Shown here one piece after another: positions 43,265-55,459 of a stretch of DNA of 64,000 nucleotides. The stretch comes from Ceratotherium simum simum. Lineage: Eukaryota > Chordata > Mammalia > Perissodactyla > Rhinocerotidae. Each line of letters begins with the position of its first letter. Position 1 is the stretch's first letter. Below the pieces are notes generated by a model that was not told the origin of the DNA, made no database searches, and worked only from the letters and a program-made list of their open reading frames with translations. The stretch covers positions 23,013,191-23,077,190 of the forward strand of contig NW_004454178.1 in the NCBI RefSeq assembly GCF_000283155.1, given 5' to 3'. Position numbers and translations under genes: made by a program.

Positions 43265-44890
43265 TTGTGGGTGCCTGAAAGAAGGAACACGTCTCATTCC
43301 CCATTAGGACATCTGCTTATGAAGCCAACTGGCTGGTCTTGCCCCGTCTATCTGAGCAGAAGGAAGGGAGAATTGGGATGGGATGGGAGGGCAGAGAGAG
43401 AGGGGCAAGTGCAGGAGCAGCCTTCTCCTCCCTGTTCCTTCTGGCAGGGATGCCTGAGTTTCCTGAGAATCAGGCAGACCGTCTGGCAGCAAGGGTTCCA
43501 TTCAAGAGGGCCGCCTGCCTGGAGAGGGGACCCCACAGGAAGAGGTTGTGAGGTCCACGGCCGGCGGCAGAACCTGAGTTGGAAGAGGGCAAGCAGGAGC
43601 CTTGAGAACTGGGCAGCGAGAGGCCTGCAGCCAAACAACCTTCCAAAAGATTCACACGTACGCCCCCTGAGAGCCTGCCCCTGGATACCCAGAGGCGGCC
43701 CTGGTGGACCGTGGCAGAACCAAGTGAAGATCTAGACCCCTTTCCTCCATCCCTCCTCCCGAACTCCAAAATGCTGGGTGCCGGAGTTTTCCTTGCTGTT
43801 CCTGTTCCGTTCTCTATGACAAGCTTTTCCCGTAAATGTGTGCCTCAGAGTCCCTCTCTCCTCTTTCCTGCCCCTCCCTTAGCAGAGACTGCAGTTATTT
43901 GTTTATCATACGTTTGAGCCTGGGACTGGGGACTGGTGTCCCTCTTCATCCTCTGTCTCAGGCAGGGCCTGGGTCCCTGGATCTTCAAGGGGCAAGGGGG
44001 TTCTCATGATCCTGTCTCATCCCCCCCCTAGGAGAAGATTTCTTTTGTTCTGGGTCCAGGATGGTTTCTGGACTCTGCTCCCAGAAGCAGAGGGCTTTTT
44101 TTTTCCCTGTTCCTTTCCTCCAGACAAAATAGGTCGTGACCTGTGCCTAGTCTTGTGCTTCCCCTAAAAGCTTAAGACTCCTGTTTCCCGCATGAGAAGG
44201 TCCTGGGTGGGCCTTGGGGCCTTTCGCACAGGGGCAGCGGCTCCTCTCCCCAGGCTGACATCGTTAGGGAGGTTTTCCCCTTTATCCCATGCCTCTCCCA
44301 ATCTTTACTGTGAGCGCTTGGTGAGGTCCCTGGAGAAGAACCACGAATGGGTGCAAATTCCCCTCATGTCTGCAGCTCCCAGGGACACTATGCTCTCAGA
44401 AGAGCCCACAGTCAGACCTTGAGTATTAGTTAAAACTTTTGGCTGAAATCTTCTTACCTGTGTGTTCGTTGACCCCACCTTTCTCCCATGCTCTGACCCA
44501 GATCAGCTGGTGCTCGTGTCCTGTCTCTCATCGGAGCGACATGACTTTTCCCAGATTTCAGGCTGGCTAGCTGTTCGCCTTTTGACCCCAGCAATCTGAC
44601 CCGTTCAAGAAAAGTCACAGTTCTGTAGATTTTCTTGTTGTTAGGCTGGAGAACTGTTCTTTCCTCCTTTCAAAATCCTAAGCAGAAGCTGGAATTCCCC
44701 CCACTTTTCTGAAAAGAATACCAAGTTTTTAAAAGGATTAAATTTGATACATTTCTGTAAGCTCCCTCTGAGTTTGTTTTGTTTTGTTTTTTGATGAATG
44801 TAACAACATTTGGGGGCTGACTGGTTTGTTTCCTATGGTACTTTTACATCAAACAAAATATTCCAAACTTACGACGGTGTCCACGGTAGC
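43265..44890. other. Unassigned GC-rich sequence, repeat-poor
   Basis: About 1.6 kb, GC-rich, without a recognised repeat. A 156-codon plus frame (43,265-43,735) and minus frames of about 97 codons overlap, as expected by chance in GC-rich DNA. Confidence 0.35.
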
Positions 44891-44975
44891 ACACCCGTGA
44901 GTGGCAGAGCAAAGATGTTAACCCAGCTCTCAGGGCCAAATCCTATGATTCTTTTCTCTATAACATGCTTCTCCT
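44891..44975 (-). repeat. MIR fragment, reverse (weak)
   Basis: AGTGGCAGAGCAAAGATGTT, then AACCCAGCTCTCAGGGCC and TATGATTCTTTTCTC, resembles the reverse tRNA half of MIR. Confidence 0.45.
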
Positions 44976-45164
44976 AGTAACAATCCTACAAGTTATAGGA
45001 GCCAGATGCTATTTTTCTTATGTTATTTTAATTAAAAAGAGATAGGTTTCAAGCAATCAAGGTACTCGCTCAAAGAACAGAACCGAGCCTTTTAGTTCAA
45101 AGTTGGCTCTTGACGCCACTCTTCAATCAAGAATGATGTACCATGTACCCTGTGCCAGGCATTG

Positions 45165-45290
45165 TTTTAGATTCAGAATTAACATTCACTGAGGCCCAGC
45201 TTTAAGCTGGGCATAGGCACCGTCATCTCATTTAATTCCTAAAACAGCACTATGAGATAGGGACCGTCATACCCATTTAAAACATAATTT
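45165..45290 (-). repeat. MIR fragment, reverse
   Basis: GTCATCTCATTTAATTCCTA, CAGCACTATGAGATAGGGAC and TCATACCCATTTAAAACAT follow the reverse MIR 3' core. Confidence 0.6.
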
Positions 45291-45770
45291 TGTTGTTTTT
45301 TAATTTCCAAAGTAATATGTACTCATGGTTTTAGGGGTTTTTTTTTTACCAATAAAATTCTATAGAAGTGTATAAAGTGGAAAATAAGGCTCCCCTCCTC
45401 CATTCCAATTTTTATATTCCATAGGGAACCCCAAGTAGGTTATTAATCTTGTACAGGATTCTTATATACTCTTCCAGATAATGTTTATACATACAAAAGC
45501 AGACCAATACGTGAATACATTTATACTTATTTCTATCTAAGAGAGCTGATACTATTTTGCCACTTAATTTTTTTACCATATATATATGGTGATATATATA
45601 TCTTAGACATCTTTCCTTATCAGTAAATAAATAAGCATCTATGTTATTCTTCCAAGCAGCTATCTAGTATTCCATTGAATGGCTATTCTAAAACGTGTTT
45701 AAGCAGTTCTTAGAAATAAGCAAGTTATCTCTAGATGTTGTGATTATAGACAGTGCTCCAATAAATTAGC
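45291..45770 (-). mobile_element. L1M (L1ME-like) 3' end, reverse
   Basis: CCAAAGTAATATGTACTCAT, ATATATCTTAGACATCTTTCC, TATCAGTAAATAAATAAGC and CTAGTATTCCATTGAATGGC follow the reverse 3' region of old L1ME elements. Non-coding. An ATATATAT tract is present near 45,580. Confidence 0.65.
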
Positions 45771-45957
45771 TTTGTGTCTCGTGAGCAAGATACTTAATCT
45801 CTCTCTATCTCAATATTCTCATCTGTATAATGGGAATAAAAATATTACCTCCCAATAGGTTGTCGTAATGCTGAAATGAGATAAACATGTAAAGCGCTTA
45901 GAACAGTGCCTGGCATGTTATAAACACTCAGTAATTATTGAATATTATTATTATAAA
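45771..45957 (+). repeat. MIR SINE, well preserved
   Basis: TGAGCAAGATACTTAATCTC, ATTCTCATCTGTATAATGGG, GTAAAGCGCTTAGAACAGTG and CAGTAATTATTGAATATTAT run from the core to the MIR 3' end. Confidence 0.85.
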
Positions 45958-46029
45958 TCTTTGCATTCTTGTGCAAGAATAAACAATACATTTCTGTAAG
46001 TAAAATTCAAGTGTAAGAGTAGAGACAGT

Positions 46030-46235
46030 TAGAGTTTTGATAAACATAGTCAAATGGCCTTCCTAAACATTTACCGTAAGTGGTCAACCCCACTCATAAA
46101 CAAACGCAAGTCAAAACAACCATGCAATCCCGTTTCCCACCTACCTAACTGCCAAAGATTAAACAGTTGGAAGGTAACCAGTGTTGACAAAGATTTGGGG
46201 AAGGGCGTTCTCATACTACGTGGCATCGTGTGTAA
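46030..46235 (+). mobile_element. L1M ORF2 3'-end fragment, sense
   Basis: CATAGTCAAATGGCCTTCCT, CAACCCCACTCATAAACAAA, GTTTCCCACCTACCTAACTG and CAGTGTTGACAAAGATTTGG parallel L1 near the ORF2 stop. Confidence 0.6.
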
Positions 46236-46559
46236 GAGGCTGCCTTGCTAATTTTTTGTCAGGCTGTTCTTAGCATTGAACGGTTTGTTTGTTTTAAAAA
46301 ATTATGCAAAGTCTTGTTTGGCCTTCAATGATCCAGAGGATGAGGGGTCACGGATGGTGTCCCGCTGGTGAGAAAGACCCTCCCAGGTGCAGTGATCTGG
46401 CTCCTGGGCCCATAGTTCCCAGTGAGAGGCTCGCTCTGCATTTCAGCTCTTTTAAGTCTCAGACTTACCATTCCAGAGGCGTCTAGGTCCGTGTGCAGCA
46501 ACATGAAGGGATAGAATAAATGACAGTGGCAGGAGGATGGGGACCCTTCGTTCAGAGGC
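46236..46559. other. Unassigned sequence
   Basis: No element recognised. Confidence 0.3.
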
Positions 46560-46695
46560 TCTGAGGCCAGTGGTTAAGAGACTAGGTGTGACTCCTGCCT
46601 CCACCAGCTACCACCGTGTGAGCCTGAGCAAGTGACTTAACCTCTCCCAACCTCGTTCTTTCCTCGGTAAAAGGAGGACACTACCAGTTCCTAAC
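46560..46695 (+). repeat. MIR 5' part, possibly interrupted
   Basis: GAGGCCAGTGGTTAAGAGAC, CAAGTGACTTAACCTCTCCC and TTCTTTCCTCGGTAAAAGGA follow MIR from its tRNA half into the core. The matching 3' part seems to resume at 46940, after about 240 unrelated bases. Confidence 0.75.
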
Positions 46696-46939
46696 TCCAG
46701 GCTAGTATTGGCACCAGGAAAGCCATAAACTGCTGAGATATTCCTGTACCAGCTGGTAGATAGCCACTGTCCTCATCTCTGCCTGAACTCTCCATGTCAA
46801 CTCTTCCCACCCCATTCTCCCACAACTGAAGTGTTGTTTCCTGGCAGAACACCGGCCTCCAGGACCCTGCTTTATCACCGCAGCCAAGTCCATTTTTGAT
46901 CCACCACGGCTCATGCCCCAACAAGGTGGAATCATTTAA
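46696..46939. other. Unassigned sequence between two MIR parts
   Basis: About 240 bases with no recognised family. Two overlapping 77-codon minus frames have no signature. Confidence 0.3.
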
Positions 46940-47050
46940 ACGTCACTCTTGCCTGTCTCACGGAGTCATTGGGAGTATACAGTGGGATAATGCACAGGAA
47001 TCACCTGGTACCTAGGACAAGCTAACCATCAGTAATAAATTATGGTCATA
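46940..47050 (+). repeat. MIR 3' part
   Basis: GGAGTCATTGGGAGTATACA, GGGATAATGCACAGGAATCA and CATCAGTAATAAATTATGGT resemble the MIR 3' half. Confidence 0.55.
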
Positions 47051-48529
47051 ACAGAAACCAAACTACTAGCATAGAACAGAGACAAGGAATCCTAGTGTGG
47101 GATCGTGCTCAGTCTTCCCCCCTCTCTCTAGCTTCCACAGGGGAAGGATTCGCGTTTGTGGTGTCTTGAAGAGAAAAACAAAAGAAGCCAAAGAGTCAAA
47201 GGTCATTCCCATAACGTGGGACTAGAAAAGAGGGAGACAGGAAATGGAGACAGAAAAGGCTTGCTGGCCAAACACCTGGGAGGGGCTGGTTCGGATATTA
47301 GGACTGGAATGAGGGAGAAAGCCGTAGTTTCCACCTGAGGGGGCTAGCCAGAGCCTGGCTCAGCGTGAAACCAATAAGGTCGGAGCTTCCGGGCTGTTTT
47401 CTTGCAGGGGCTTCTTCCGAGACCCTGGCGGGAGCCAAATAACGTGTTGACATGGTCATATGTGTTTTTGAAAACTTTGCAAAAGTGAGATCTTTTAACA
47501 GCAGTTGGTTACAACCACTCTCTCTCTCTCCACTCTCCTTCCTCTCTGTTAACTTCTCCTCACGTCCATGGCGTTAAAGTGGAGTGGGCAGTTTGGGGAT
47601 CTGACTGGGCGAAAGTTGCCTCCGTGATGTATTTTGTTGGGGCTTAATGGATATATTTACCTGGTTCGTGGTTACTTTTGTACGTAGTTATGGTGTTTCT
47701 AGCCATTTCAGCATAGGAATGGCTACCAGGAATAATCCTATAACCCGCTCCGTGACACCCCTGCTGTACTGACCCTGTGGCCACTTTGTGACATGAGGGT
47801 ATCCTTCAGTCCCCAGGATCATAAGCATGTGTGTTGAGAAGGAAAAATAAGTTTAAAGTAAGAAGCCAGTAGCTAGACTGTGGAAAATCCTTCTGATCAT
47901 TACATATATGAAATTACAAGCTGAGGATTCAGTTCTGGTGGGTGCCTAGGTCCGGGGAAGCTCTCTCCCACCAGGAATGTACCCATAATGCCGCATATAC
48001 AGTTATAAAAGGACCATATTTTTTTCTTTACCATGGGAATTGTGTAAATAGAATTTAGAAGAATTTCTATGTAAGTTGCACTAACCTGCAGCAGTAATAC
48101 CAACAGTAGGCACATTTGTGCATAAAGATGAATATTTTGTGCATCCCAACTTTTGGATCCTTTTTTCACCATACCTGATGCATCATCATCATGTCCTCAC
48201 AAAGTCCGATGGTTATAGATGAAATAGCATGCAAAATTGCTACCCACACAGCAAAATAGCCTACGCAAACAAGACTCTTGTTGAAAACATACTATTTTTC
48301 TATAAGTCAGTGTTTGTAGTACGAGAACGACTCAATTACAAAATTATGTGTAATCAAAACTCTATTCCACTTTCTTTACTCTCTATAAATAGTCATTTTT
48401 GTGTCTAATTTTATATTCATGATTTTGTATTCTTCTTCTTAATGAGGCCCTCCAAATTTGTATAAGCTTCAGGCTCCACAAAATCTGGATCTGCCCCTGC
48501 ATAAAATTATGGGGAGAGAAAATGTTTTC
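47051..48529. other. Unassigned sequence
   Basis: About 1.5 kb without a named repeat, except a CTCTCTCTCTCTC tract near 47,520-47,535. AT-rich after 47,830. Confidence 0.3.
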
Positions 48530-49690
48530 CTCCAACTTTTTGTTTTGAATTAATTTTAGGCATAAAACAAAGTTGTGGAAGTGGTATACCCTGCTTCCCG
48601 CTCCTGTTAACACAACCGTACTTTAATCAAGAAGAGGAAATTCACACCTCTATGATATTACTAACTAAAGTGCCGTCCTTATTAGAATCTCATCAATTTT
48701 TCCTCTAATGTTCTTTTTCTGTTCCAAGGTTCTCTCCAAGATGCTGTATTACATTTAGTTGTTGGTTCTCTTTAGTCTCCTCCAGTGTATAACAGTTCCA
48801 TAGTCTTTCTCTGTCTTTTGTGACCTTGACCCGTTGAGAGAATGCTCATCAGTCATTTTGTAGAATGTTCCTCAGTTAAGGTTTGGCCAATGTTTTCTCA
48901 AGATTGGAGCAAAGTAGTGCATTTTTAGCAAGAATAAGGCAAAAAGGACATTCCGTCCTTTCAGCGCATCTTATTAAGGGGTTCTTGATGCCAACATGTG
49001 TTATTAATTGTGACATTTACCTTGATCCTGTGGTTACGTTGGTGTCTGCTGGGTTCTTCATTGTGAAGTTACTATCTCTCTGTTCTTGGTAGTGGATAAG
49101 AATCTTGGGGGAGATACTTTGAGACTACACAAACCCTACTTCTCCTCAAACTTTCTCCCACTAATTTTAGCATTGGTGGATCTTGTCTGCAACAATGATT
49201 ACTGAGGTGTTTGCTTAATAGTTATGCCTTATTTCCCTCTTTTTGTCTTTATTTAGCCATAGAAATTTATCTTGAGGAAGAGCTGTCTCTTCTCCCCCAT
49301 TTATTTACTTACTTATTCTGTTATTTATTTATACCAGTACGAATTCATGATGGCTTCTTATTTTATTCTCTATGTTAAAATTCAATACTATCATCATTTA
49401 TTTTGTTGCTCAAATGTTTCAGCTTTGGCCACCTGGGGTTCCTTCATCTTGACTCCTGTGTTCTTTTCACGAGCTCCCATCTTTCCTTGAAAATTTCCCT
49501 GCTTTTTGGCACTACAAGATGTTCTAGCCTCATCTTGTATTTTCTCTGCCCCAGCACTGGGATCAACCACTTCCCCCTGGTTCTTTTAATTGGAAAACGA
49601 TGTTTAGTGACCAAGATATGGACACCAGGTGTGCTCATCATTACTGGGGTGTCATTGCTTCTAGGCTCTCTCAGAGGACAGAGCTAAGAA
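48530..49690 (-). mobile_element. Probable L1-related segment, reverse
   Basis: CTTGGGGGAGATACTTTGAG, CTTCTCCTCAAACTTTCTCC, CACTAATTTTAGCATTGGTG, GAGGAAGAGCTGTCTCTTCT and AGCTTTGGCCACCTGGGG occur together in a long repeat I associate with old L1M elements. Subfamily and orientation are uncertain. No coding frame. Confidence 0.45.
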
Positions 49691-50410
49691 ATATATGTAT
49701 AGATAGTAACCCATGTGTATACATACATCTGTATTTCTCTGTTTATCTATATCTATCTCTATAAAATCATGAGTTTATACTAATACCTCTGATCCCAATT
49801 CAACACCACAGTGTTCATTTTAGCCTTCTCTTCGTAACTACCAGTTACCACTGAAAAGGCTACCAGTGTCTTGGAAATGACGGCAAAACCAATCCTCTAG
49901 AAACCCCTAGTCTATCCTGTAGCCCTGGGGTCTCATGGACACTCCTCAGGGGTATACATCATTTGAGGTCCTCCTCTGGGGCCACAACTTAAAACAGATG
50001 TAGGGGCTCAGCCCCCACTGGGAATAAGTAAATCACCTTTGTCCTCTGTTTTCATCATAAAGCCAAGGACACAAAATAGAATTAAAATGATCTAATAACA
50101 ATTATCAGTTCTCCAAATGTTATAACTTGCAAAGATTCAGATAGATTAAGATACTGGTATTATGCTGATTTTATTTCTAAAATTACACTTTGTTGACACT
50201 GGAGCTCTACCAGTCCACAGCAATGAACTGCATTTCAGGTGAAAGAGTTGCATACAATTTGAGTTAACACTCCAATAAGGGCGAATGAAATCCCAGGGTT
50301 TAGATGCTCATGTGATGTGATGCTTACTATGCTATTCAATAGTATGACCCCAAAAGAATGCTGGTACTCCAAAAGGCAGCCAACTCATCCTCTTTAATAA
50401 TATAATAATA
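49691..50410. other. Unassigned sequence
   Basis: Begins with a degenerate TATC/TATG-rich stretch (49,690-49,765). The rest is not recognised. Confidence 0.35.
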
Positions 50411-50649
50411 GGGGCCGGCCCGGTGGCACAAGCGGTTAAGTGCACGCGCTCCGCTGCGGCGGCCCGGGGTTCACCAGTTCGGATTCCGGGCTCGCACCGA
50501 CGCACCGCTTGTTAAGCCATGCTGTGGCGGCGTCCCATATAAAGTTGAGGAAGATGGGCATGGATGTTAGCCCAGGGCCAGTCTTCCTCAGCAAAAAGAG
50601 GAGGATTGGCATGGATGTTAGCTCAGGGCTGGTGCTCCTTACAAAAAAA
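50411..50649 (+). mobile_element. ERE SINE, dimeric tail, CpG-rich (young-looking)
   Basis: GGGGCCGGCCCGGTGGCAC with GGTTAAGTGCACGCGCTCC and GGCGGCCCGGGGTTC. It carries two tandem 3' modules (GAGGAAGATGGGCATGGATG and GAGGAGGATTGGCATGGATG). CpG sites are largely intact. After a short A run the tail becomes TA repeats, and a target duplication is not clear. Confidence 0.94.
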
Positions 50650-50692
50650 AATATATATATACATACATATATATATATGTATATATACACAA
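50650..50692. repeat. (TA)n microsatellite at the ERE tail
   Basis: AATATATATATACATACATA continues as TATATATATGTATATATAC. It grew from the SINE A tail. Confidence 0.9.
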
Positions 50693-52300
50693 TAATGGCA
50701 TTTAGAAGCTTGTCTCTTGCAACACTGGTTTCCATGAAAGGAATTTTCCCTAAACACTCTTGTTCCTTGTCCTACCTCCTACTTTTCTTAAGAGAACTGG
50801 GGTCAATTTGACCTATTGGGAAGTCAAGGAAAGAGAACAGGCATGCATACCGGCCCATCCCCACTCCCACCAGCAAAGAGGAGACCTTCTGGTCTATTCC
50901 TCCCAGTACCAAGCTTTCCAGGTCCAGCGTCACACATGCAGAGTTTTGCTGTTTGGCTTTGCCTGTGGTTCGGTAGATAGGTCTGAGTCTAAGCCTGGTG
51001 CTGTTACACATCCTAAGCTGTGATCTGGTCCAGGAGGACTTTTTGGATTGCAAAAGACAGAGGTCAATTGAGGCTTTTTTGAGGACAGGCTTTGCAGATT
51101 TTGAATCTTGACAGTTTCAAGCAGATTTAAGACAGTCCAAGTGAGACTTGACCTCGGTGAGTCACTGCAGCTTTGAGCGGTTTTGTTTTTCACAAGGCAG
51201 CAGGCCCTGACCTTGACCAAGCACAGGCTACCCACACCTTAGCAAATGCTCCCAGGCTGGGACAGCCTTAGGAAACTCGGGCGGGTGGTAGGAATGCCAC
51301 AGAGCCTGGGCCTTAGCAAAGGCATGTGCCACTGGAACCAAGCAGGTGTGCTGGCCCAATATGAGCTGTGTGGGCGGCAGTGGTGTGCCAGCTGCTACAG
51401 CTTGACCTTGAGCTACACAGACACAGCCGACATTTGCTGATATGCACACCAGTGTTGCAGGTGAGGCTAAGGCTGGAGGAGACCCTCCTTGACCTTGGTG
51501 GGCACAACATCTTCTGCTTTTAAACTGGGAGGCAGCTGAGTTCTGCAATTGCTGCAGAGAGTCAGTTCTAGCTTTAGAATGTGGGTGCCGAGCCTGGGGA
51601 GCTGGGCAGTGACCCCAATTCCATTCTGCATGCGCAGCCAGGAGAAAGCTGGAGGGGCTAAGCTTTAATCATCTGGTTCCCCACAGGGTCCCACACTGGT
51701 TCTAGATAAGTTCATAACAGAAGCTCTGATCCTTGCTTTAGACTTCAGAGACCCCAGCTGACTCACCTGCAGCAGGTGGAGGATTTTCAGTAACAAACAA
51801 ACAAAAAGAAACAGGAGTTTCCTATGAAACATATGCTGTCATTTCAGGTAAGGGAGAGAAATAACTCAGTGAAATTGTTGCAAACTCGAAAGCTGGAAAA
51901 GCCTGTCCCTCTAAGAATCACATTTGCTCAGAAAATCAAGGAGAAATCAGAGTGACATAAGAAAAAGAAACAAAAAACACCCACAACACTTTAGGCTTAT
52001 AGTCAGAACAGGCGTCTGGAAAAATAAAAATAAAATAAGGCAGACTGGGAGGATTCAGTTGGAGAGAGAGAGAGTTCTTTGCGAGACAGGAGAAAGGGTG
52101 GGGTTTCAGCAGACATCCAGAACAGTACTGAAGGACGAACTGAGATCCAAGGTCCAGGAAAGACAGATATAAACAGGGAAGAAGATGCGCCAGGTCTAAC
52201 CGCTCTTACAGGGAAATAGGGAAGATGTCGTCACCATGATATTGGTTGTTCACAGATCAGAGGATGATGGAGTCCCACGAAATCTGACAGCTCTGCTGGG
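50693..52300. other. Unassigned sequence
   Basis: About 1.6 kb with no recognised repeat or exon. Overlapping frames up to 106 codons. A GAGAGAGAGAGAG tract occurs near 52,062. Confidence 0.35.
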
Positions 52301-53466
52301 AGGACCTCCTGGGAGGAGGTGAGGGAGAGGGGCACTTAGAGCACCCGAGTCTATAGGATGAACGACCGGAAACCACGGTTAGTGGTTGGACAGATATTCC
52401 AAGTGGTTACAGAAAATCTGAACAGATTCGAGAGAAGGCCACCCAGACCAGCGTGAAACACTCAGGCAGCCTCCTTAGGGACATTTCAAGGTGACATAGT
52501 CAATGTGATTCCAGGAGATCCTGCCTGTGAGAACAAGCCGCAGGAACAAGGACTCTACGAGAAGGTACAGCCAAGATGCTCTGAGCCAGGAGGACAGTTC
52601 TAGATCAATAGATCAGGGCTCCCTGAAATGCTCGTCTGATGGGAGAATGTCCCTGGCGGACAACCCGGCTCAGGAAGGGAGTCTCACGGGGATGAGAACT
52701 CGGGAACAGTGGAGGGTTGTCACAGACCTAGAGCATTTGTATTTCATTTTCTCCCTCTGGCAGCCTCACAAGGCACAGTATGGAGGAATAGGCTAGAAGA
52801 ACAAAAGCCACGAGGAAATAGAAGGAGTCCTGCACTTCTACTAGGCACACAGTCTAAACCGACGTCCGTGAGACCAGGAGAGGGAGCCACTCAGAAAGTC
52901 ACTTAAACTGCTGGAAACTCAAGGGGTTCTCCAAGAGAGCAGGACGGCAGAGGGAAACACACGCCACCAAACGCTGTGAGGCCAGGCCCCATAAAGGGAG
53001 CATTCTCAAGGGAACAGCACAGAGCATGGGCTCCAAGTACCAAAACCAAAGGTTTCTTTGTGCAGAATGGGCATAAGAGCTCCAACAAGACCTGGGAATA
53101 GGTCTTGGACTATACATGTCTAAGTTTGGCAAGAAGGCAGCAACACCTCCTGTGCGAAGGTGGGTTCTCCCCAGACGAGATGAACACAGCACCGTCATAA
53201 CGTCAGATTTCCCCCAACTGAGTTCAACTCAGAGGTCGAGGACTTGAGAACAACCATCACAGACTGACGGGCGTCCTGGGGGGTGGAAGCAGGTTCTCTC
53301 CACGCTCACCCTTTGTTCACATGCCCTGGGCCACTGCAAGGCTGGGTGCCGGCCTGCCTCACTAAGGTGGCGAGTGTGACATGAGTGCTCTGTTATTCCT
53401 GTTTTTTTAACTCTTGGACTCTTTAAAAGAGGCACACATGCGAGACCCACTCAAACTCCTGAGGCC
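52301..53466. other. Unassigned sequence, repeat-poor
   Basis: About 1.2 kb, purine-rich on the plus strand, no recognised repeat. Frames under 100 codons without signature. Confidence 0.35.
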
Positions 53467-53469
53467 TAA

Positions 53470-53600
53470 ATCGGTTTCTCAACCGTGGCTGCACATTGGA
53501 CCCACCTGAGGAGACTTGAAAAAGTACTGACCCCAGAGATTCTGAATTAACAGGTGCGGGATATGGCCTGGGAGATGGGAGTTGTGCACACTCCCCAGGG
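53470..53600 (+). mobile_element. MER20 (hAT-Charlie) DNA transposon
   Basis: GGTTTCTCAACCGTGGCTGC, GACCCACCTGAGGAGACTTG, CCCCAGAGATTCTGAATTAA and CACTCCCCAGG follow MER20, a non-autonomous hAT element of about 220 bases. The right terminal repeat is missing. Confidence 0.85.
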
Positions 53601-53625
53601 AAAGTGGGACAAAAATTCACGTCCA

Positions 53626-54028
53626 CCCAGAACCTCAGAATGTGACCTCATCTGCAAATAGGGTCTTTGCAGATGTAATTAGTTAAAAATCAAGATGAGA
53701 GTACACTGGATTAGGGTGGGCGTAAATCCAAGGAGAGTGTCCTGACAAGAGACAGAAAGGGACACAGAGACACAGGGAAGAAGTCAATGTGAAGACGTAG
53801 ACAGAGATTGAAGGGATGGGTCCACAAGCCAAGGAACACCAAGGATTTCCAGCTATGCCATGAGAAGGCATGAGATGGTTTTTCCCTCAGAGCCTCCAGA
53901 AGGAACCAACCCTGACGACATCTTGATTTCGAACTTCTAGCCTCCCAAGTGGCAAGAGAATAGCTTTCTGTTGTTTTAAGCCCCTCGTGTGTGGTACTTG
54001 GTTATAGGAACCCCAGGAAACTAATGCA
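53626..54028 (+). mobile_element. MLT1B/C LTR
   Basis: CAGAACCTCAGAATGTGACC, AATAGGGTCTTTGCAGATGT, CAAGCCAAGGAACACCAAGG, CATCTTGATTTCGAACTTCT and GTTGTTTTAAGCCCCTCG follow the MLT1 order. Its first 40-60 bases are missing, and it begins 26 bases after the MER20 copy. Confidence 0.9.
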
Positions 54029-55185
54029 CCAGTTGACTCTTGGTGAGGTTGGCAACCCCGCCCTTTCTGATGGAAAAAAGCCCAGTTGCACGAAGAACCC
54101 TCTGTCTGCCCCCACATTCCAGCAAGAATGTCTCTGGATGAGCCAGAGAGGAGTTAGAAACTGGGGAGCTTGATTTTTGGTCTTTAATTTCCTTGAGTTT
54201 TTACTCACAACGGCAAAAAAATTTTAATTCCAACTTGGATTCCTTTGGACTTCCACTTCATTGAAGTTGAACTTGCAAGGGGACCTAATCTTCTGGTTTT
54301 ATTTTATCCCCAGAAACTTCTTAATGAAGAAAAGGTTTATATTTAGATATGAGGCAACTTATTACTGCCTTTTAAATTTTGGAGTATCTTTAGGATGTCA
54401 TTTGATCACATTGCAGAACCTCTGATAGGTGATGTCTAAAACAGGCCTAGATATCATTTGAGAGGGGAAATAGAAGACGGAGTGAGTGTGTGGCCTTGGG
54501 GGAAAAGTGACCTTGAGTTGATTTAACTCATGCAGTGTTCCAACTGATTTCTGAGCCTGTACTGCTTTCCAAATTCCTAAGAGAACCCATAAAAGATCAG
54601 TGCCTGGTTTGGGGGTAGCATCGTGCGAAGCTGGGAGCAGACCTGCCCTGACAAACGCTGGTCTCCTCCTCTGAGACGTGGGGCTTGCCCTTGGTTGACC
54701 ATTGGCCCAACAGGTAAGCCCAGTGGGCAAAGGGGTCAGTAAGCTGGGAGTCTGGAAGCCACCCCTCTGGCCTCTTGAGGAGGAATTTCCCCAACACTCC
54801 AGGCCTCCCGCCCCACCGCACAGCAGTAAAGCAAGCTCCCTGCAGCCAACAGCACCAGCCCCAGTTGCTGTGCTGCAGGAAGCAATGTGACAAGTCTATG
54901 GCCCTGAGAGTCTGTCTTGCCCCTTCTCTCCGACCCGGACCAGCGCGAGGCAGGACAAGGTAAAGTGTGTCTGCTGGGCATGAGCTCACTCTCTCCCTCT
55001 GCAGCCTGTGCCCAGTCTCGACTGCAGGCAGAGAGCCAGCAGGGCGTGTCTGGAACCTAGCCTTGTCAGGAATAAAGGTGATGTTAAGGTCTCAGTCTGC
55101 TGCTTGTTTTGTCTTAGTTTACCATTATTCAGAAGTCAGGAGGGAGGGGAGTGCCATTTATCAACCCTGAAAACAGACACTACGG
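54029..55185. other. Unassigned sequence
   Basis: About 1.15 kb. The GC-rich part (54,600-55,060) holds overlapping frames of 62-130 codons on both strands with no family signature. AT-rich at 54,180-54,400. Confidence 0.35.
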
Positions 55186-55402
55186 ACCCTTACTGAAGGC
55201 TGGCCCTGGGCCGGCCTCCACGCCAGGACATTACAGGAATGTTACAATACTGTTGTATTGCGTTTTCACTCCTGTCCTGGCAGGGAGGCAATCTATTGGC
55301 GCCGTTTCACAGATGTGTACACTGAGGCACAGGGAGGCTAAGTAGTATTACACCCACTGGGAATGGAAGAGCTGACATTTGAACCCAAGTAGTCTGACCC
55401 CA
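55186..55402 (-). repeat. MIR SINE, reverse
   Basis: GCGCCGTTTCACAGATGTGT, ACACTGAGGCACAGGGAGGC and GACATTTGAACCCAAGTAGT follow the reverse MIR core. The words GGCTGGCCCTGGGCCGGCC at its start look like ERE, but the ERE order does not follow. Confidence 0.7.
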
Positions 55403-55459
55403 AAACTCTAAAGTTAATGAAAGAAAAGCATATCTGGATGGTACTAAAATCATTTTTGG

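Noticed and set aside
55190..55225. ERE-like words GGCTGGCCCTGGGCCGGCC
   Set aside because: The expected GGTTAAGT and B box do not follow. The surrounding order fits a reverse MIR.
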